This document shows, in pieces, positions 6,083 to 8,165 of a stretch of 8,165 nucleotides of DNA; position 1 is the stretch's first letter, and each line of letters opens with the position of its first letter. The translations under genes and the position numbers were made by a program. The notes below the pieces were generated by a model, which saw only the letters and a list, made by a program, of their open reading frames with translations, was not told where the DNA came from and ran no database searches. The stretch lies in assembly GCA_030844565.1 (NCBI GenBank), contig JAUUNK010000233.1, forward strand, positions 1-8,165, written 5' to 3'. This DNA is from Bacteroides ovatus. Its GTDB lineage: Bacteria > Bacteroidota > Bacteroidia > Bacteroidales > Bacteroidaceae.

Positions 6083-7363
6083 TCAAAGAGAATATGCTTC
6101 CATTAATTTTCTGATTTTGGGAGAAATAAATAGCTGGCCGATATAGTCGGAATAGCCCATACCTTCGGCTGTAAGGCAAATGCGGTCGGCGCTTTCTTCT
6201 ATCCACTGTCGTTCTGCCAAGCACCGGAACACGGGAAGGGAAGTATCCAACGATTCACCAAAACGACGGAGATATTCAATCTTATCAATGCCTCTGTAAT
6301 ACATCAGATTCTTAATGATAAAGCGTTGTTGCTGTTCTTCCCGGGAAAGAATAAACCCGTTGCGGGCTATGGTGAAATCGGTAGTAGCAATATAACAGTC
6401 TATCTCTTCGGCAATATCACACTGGCGGACCGTATAGCGGGTGGCATAATGCAAATTCCCAAGATAACTGCGTCCTCCCGAACCACAGGACAGCATTACT
6501 TCATCGCCGCAAGAAACTTCTGCATCTGTAGAGAGGTGTGAGATGAACCGCCGCATGGAAGTCTGCGTAAATCCTTCCGCACGCAGCAAATCGCGGGCAG
6601 CACAGTACATCTGGAAGCAAGTATCATCCGATTCCCGTTCTGTGATTCGAGTTCCTTGGCGCACGTATAACGGATAAATGAAAAGTTCGTTAGGGCGGAA
6701 ACGAAGTGCTTCTTTCAGTGAATAGAGAAAGCTTTCCACTGTTTGTCCCTTAATACCATAAATGAGGTCGATATTAAAATAAGGAAACTCCATTTCGGAG
6801 ATACGTTCCAATGCCTGATAGATACCATCCGGTAGCGAATGCCTTTTGACAGCTTTCAATTCTTCTTCTAAAAAGCTCTGTATGCCTATACTTACACGAG
6901 AGACGCCCGCCTGTTTCAGCATCTTTAATCGGTCTTTGTCAGCATATTCCGGAGACGTTTCTACGGAAGTAAACACTTGGGAAGGATGCACGCCCAAGAG
7001 AAGAGCAGTTTCCATCAATTGTTGCAACTGGGCAACCGATAGAAGCAAAGGCGTTCCTCCGCCAATGGCAAAGCTATCGAACATTAAATTCGATACAAGC
7101 GGAGCCAATTGTTGTGCTTGCCTATGCAGAGTTTGCAAATAAGCTGCTATACGCTCCGTGCTATTTGTTTGCAGAGAAAAGAGATTGCAATATCCGCACT
7201 TATGGTTGCAAAAAGGAATATGAAAATAAAGGGATGCCTTTCTTCCTTCCAGGCGTTGCAAATAGGGAGCCAACGGCATGGGAGAAGGAAAAGGACGGTA
7301 GGCTGTCTTATGTGGATAGCTATACATATAATCTACATATCGTGGTTGAGACGGATGTTTCAT
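6083..7363 (-). CDS. STM4012-family HemN-like radical SAM protein
   Basis: The 426-residue protein is a radical SAM enzyme of the HemN/HemW-like group. Visible elements in order are LYFHIPFCNHKCGYCNLF (45-62) with cluster ligands C52, C56 and C59, SFAIGGGTP (97-105), the VSIGIQSF block (157-164) and NIDLIYGIKGQT (197-208). Next is a GSGGRSYLGN segment (294-303) like the GxGAxS region of HemN relatives. A C-terminal winged-helix-like HemN_C domain begins around residue 336 (GFILSREEQQQRF). The residues after the third cysteine are NLF, without the fourth cysteine of true HemN (CxxxCxxCxC), so it is unlikely to be the heme-pathway coproporphyrinogen oxidase despite how such proteins are often named. 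HemN-like enzymes include heme chaperones and class C radical SAM methyltransferases, and its own reaction is unknown. The start overlaps the upstream hydrolase stop by 4 bases (ATGA at 7363-7360), which indicates translational coupling and a shared pathway. Confidence 0.9.
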   Translation of the reverse strand: MKHPSQPRYVDYMYSYPHKTAYRPFPSPMPLAPYLQRLEGRKASLYFHIPFCNHKCGYCNLFSLQTNSTERIAAYLQTLHRQAQQLAPLVSNLMFDSFAIGGGTPLLLSVAQLQQLMETALLLGVHPSQVFTSVETSPEYADKDRLKMLKQAGVSRVSIGIQSFLEEELKAVKRHSLPDGIYQALERISEMEFPYFNIDLIYGIKGQTVESFLYSLKEALRFRPNELFIYPLYVRQGTRITERESDDTCFQMYCAARDLLRAEGFTQTSMRRFISHLSTDAEVSCGDEVMLSCGSGGRSYLGNLHYATRYTVRQCDIAEEIDCYIATTDFTIARNGFILSREEQQQRFIIKNLMYYRGIDKIEYLRRFGESLDTSLPVFRCLAERQWIEESADRICLTAEGMGYSDYIGQLFISPKIRKLMEAYSL

Positions 7364-8160
7364 AGTTTTGGTAAGATAAAATGTTTATAAGGAACGGTAT
7401 AGACACTTTCGTGAGAGATGCAATGGTATTCATATCCATCCTCGCCATAGCAGGTCCCATGATCGGAAAGCGCAATAGTAAATGTATTTGCCCGTGCCTG
7501 GAAAGCCTGAAACAGACGGGGCAATTGACCGTCAATATACCTTAGAGCAGCGGCATGAGACTCTTTGTCGTCTTTCACCTTTTTTTGCACATAATGATTA
7601 TTGGGATAATGGATAGCTGAAAAGTTGATATACATAAACACTCGTTGAGAGACAGGATAGTGATTGAGTTTCTGCAAGGCAAAGTCGATTTGTTTTTCCG
7701 CGCTATCGGGAGAAGTACATCCGAAAGTGGGCAACCAGTAGCTTTTATTAAAATAGCCGGGAAATACGCGTCCCAGTTCATTGCGCTTACTGAAGAAGTT
7801 CACTCCGCCTATACAAATAGTTTCATATCCGGCGTTTGCCAGGCTTTGCACGAACGTAGCTTCTTTAAAGGGATAACTTCCTTCAGGCGGAATGCGTCCC
7901 GTTCCTGCTTGTACAGGAAAAAACAACCACTTACGGTTGCGAAGCAAATGAGGTTCCGCCGGCGAAGGCAAAAATCCTGCAAAAATAGCAAAGTGTGAGG
8001 GATAAGTAAAGTTTCCCGGAGCATGCCTTTTCTCCCAGGGCTCCCCCCAACTGTTGAGTACGGGGGTACGTCCGGCAGCTTCTTCTTCCTTGCTAACATC
8101 ATAACGCAACGTATCGAAGCAAAGCATCAATATGTCATGTGTCCCCACCACCTGTTTCAT
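7360..8160 (-). CDS. STM4013-family hydrolase, alkaline phosphatase/sulfatase superfamily (start possibly just outside window)
   Basis: At least 266 residues with the alkaline-phosphatase-superfamily order of metal-site motifs. These are CFDTLRYD (Asp16), NFTYPSHFAIFAG (49-61), INFSAIHYP with His184, a YIDGQLPRLF helix (209-218), and LSDHGTCYGEDGYEYH (231-246) with Asp233, His234 and His246. The residue aligned with the formylglycine cysteine of sulfatases (C/S-x-P-S-R) is Thr52 in T-Y-P-S-H, so a phosphate- or phospho-group-transfer chemistry fits better than sulfate ester hydrolysis. There is no signal peptide, so it is probably cytoplasmic, unlike most Bacteroides sulfatases. Length and motifs suit the STM4013/SEN3800 family, whose substrate is unknown to me. 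Start: the ATG at 8160-8158 works, but the frame stays open upstream through GAT and a codon ending in TG (8165-8164). A start at 8166 reading M-D-M-K is therefore equally possible. It is the first gene visible in the operon and overlaps the next by 4 bases. Confidence 0.88.
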   Translation of the reverse strand: MKQVVGTHDILMLCFDTLRYDVSKEEEAAGRTPVLNSWGEPWEKRHAPGNFTYPSHFAIFAGFLPSPAEPHLLRNRKWLFFPVQAGTGRIPPEGSYPFKEATFVQSLANAGYETICIGGVNFFSKRNELGRVFPGYFNKSYWLPTFGCTSPDSAEKQIDFALQKLNHYPVSQRVFMYINFSAIHYPNNHYVQKKVKDDKESHAAALRYIDGQLPRLFQAFQARANTFTIALSDHGTCYGEDGYEYHCISHESVYTVPYKHFILPKL

Positions 8161-8165
8161 ATCCA

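Noticed and set aside
6083..7363. Annotation as oxygen-independent coproporphyrinogen III oxidase (hemN)
   Set aside because: It lacks the fourth motif cysteine of HemN and sits in a non-heme operon; only the fold is HemN-like.
7360..8160. Annotation as a typical Bacteroides sulfatase
   Set aside because: The formylglycine Cys/Ser position is Thr, the signature Arg is His, and no signal peptide is seen.
4517..8165. A RiPP precursor peptide gene within the radical SAM operon
   Set aside because: The genes are packed with at most 21 bases between them, leaving no room; no short leader/core-like frame was found on the operon strand.

Overview
The window looks like a chromosomal segment of a gut Bacteroides or a close relative. 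The evidence is the AT-rich gene starts without clear Shine-Dalgarno sequences, two to three matches to the Bacteroidetes sigma-ABfr promoter (TTTG, about 19 bases, TAnnTTTG), and the character of the proteins. No tRNA, rRNA, CRISPR array, insertion sequence or other mobile element is visible, and no gene-free gap reaches 300 bases.

Left part (1-4150): a compact hexuronate catabolism locus. The uronate isomerase gene uxaC runs rightward from about 2677. A LacI-family regulator and then tagaturonate reductase (uxaB, whose 3' end lies outside the window) run leftward. UxaC converts galacturonate to tagaturonate (and glucuronate to fructuronate), and UxaB reduces tagaturonate to altronate. These are the first two steps of the isomerase route from pectin-type uronic acids to 2-keto-3-deoxygluconate. 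The regulator sits between them and the 198-base divergent intergenic region (2479-2676) carries back-to-back promoter matches and small palindromes that could be its operators. uxaC ends at a strong, probably bidirectional hairpin terminator (4107-4151).

Middle (4166-4516): a single small leftward gene for an 82-residue acidic/polar protein of unknown function, with its own promoter-like -7 element.

Right part (4517-8165): a tightly packed leftward operon whose products I recognise as the STM4013, STM4012 and STM4011 families, named after a Salmonella cluster and, to my knowledge, of unknown biochemical function. In order of transcription they are an alkaline-phosphatase-superfamily hydrolase with Thr at the nucleophile position, a HemN-like radical SAM enzyme, and a second radical SAM enzyme with extra cysteines fused to a C-terminal HAD phosphatase domain. 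Genes overlap by 4 bases or are 21 bases apart, so they very probably act in one pathway. This cluster is the most interesting part: two radical SAM enzymes plus two different phosphoryl-transfer folds, with no known substrate. The operon's 5' part, where an STM4014-type gene might be expected, lies beyond the right edge.
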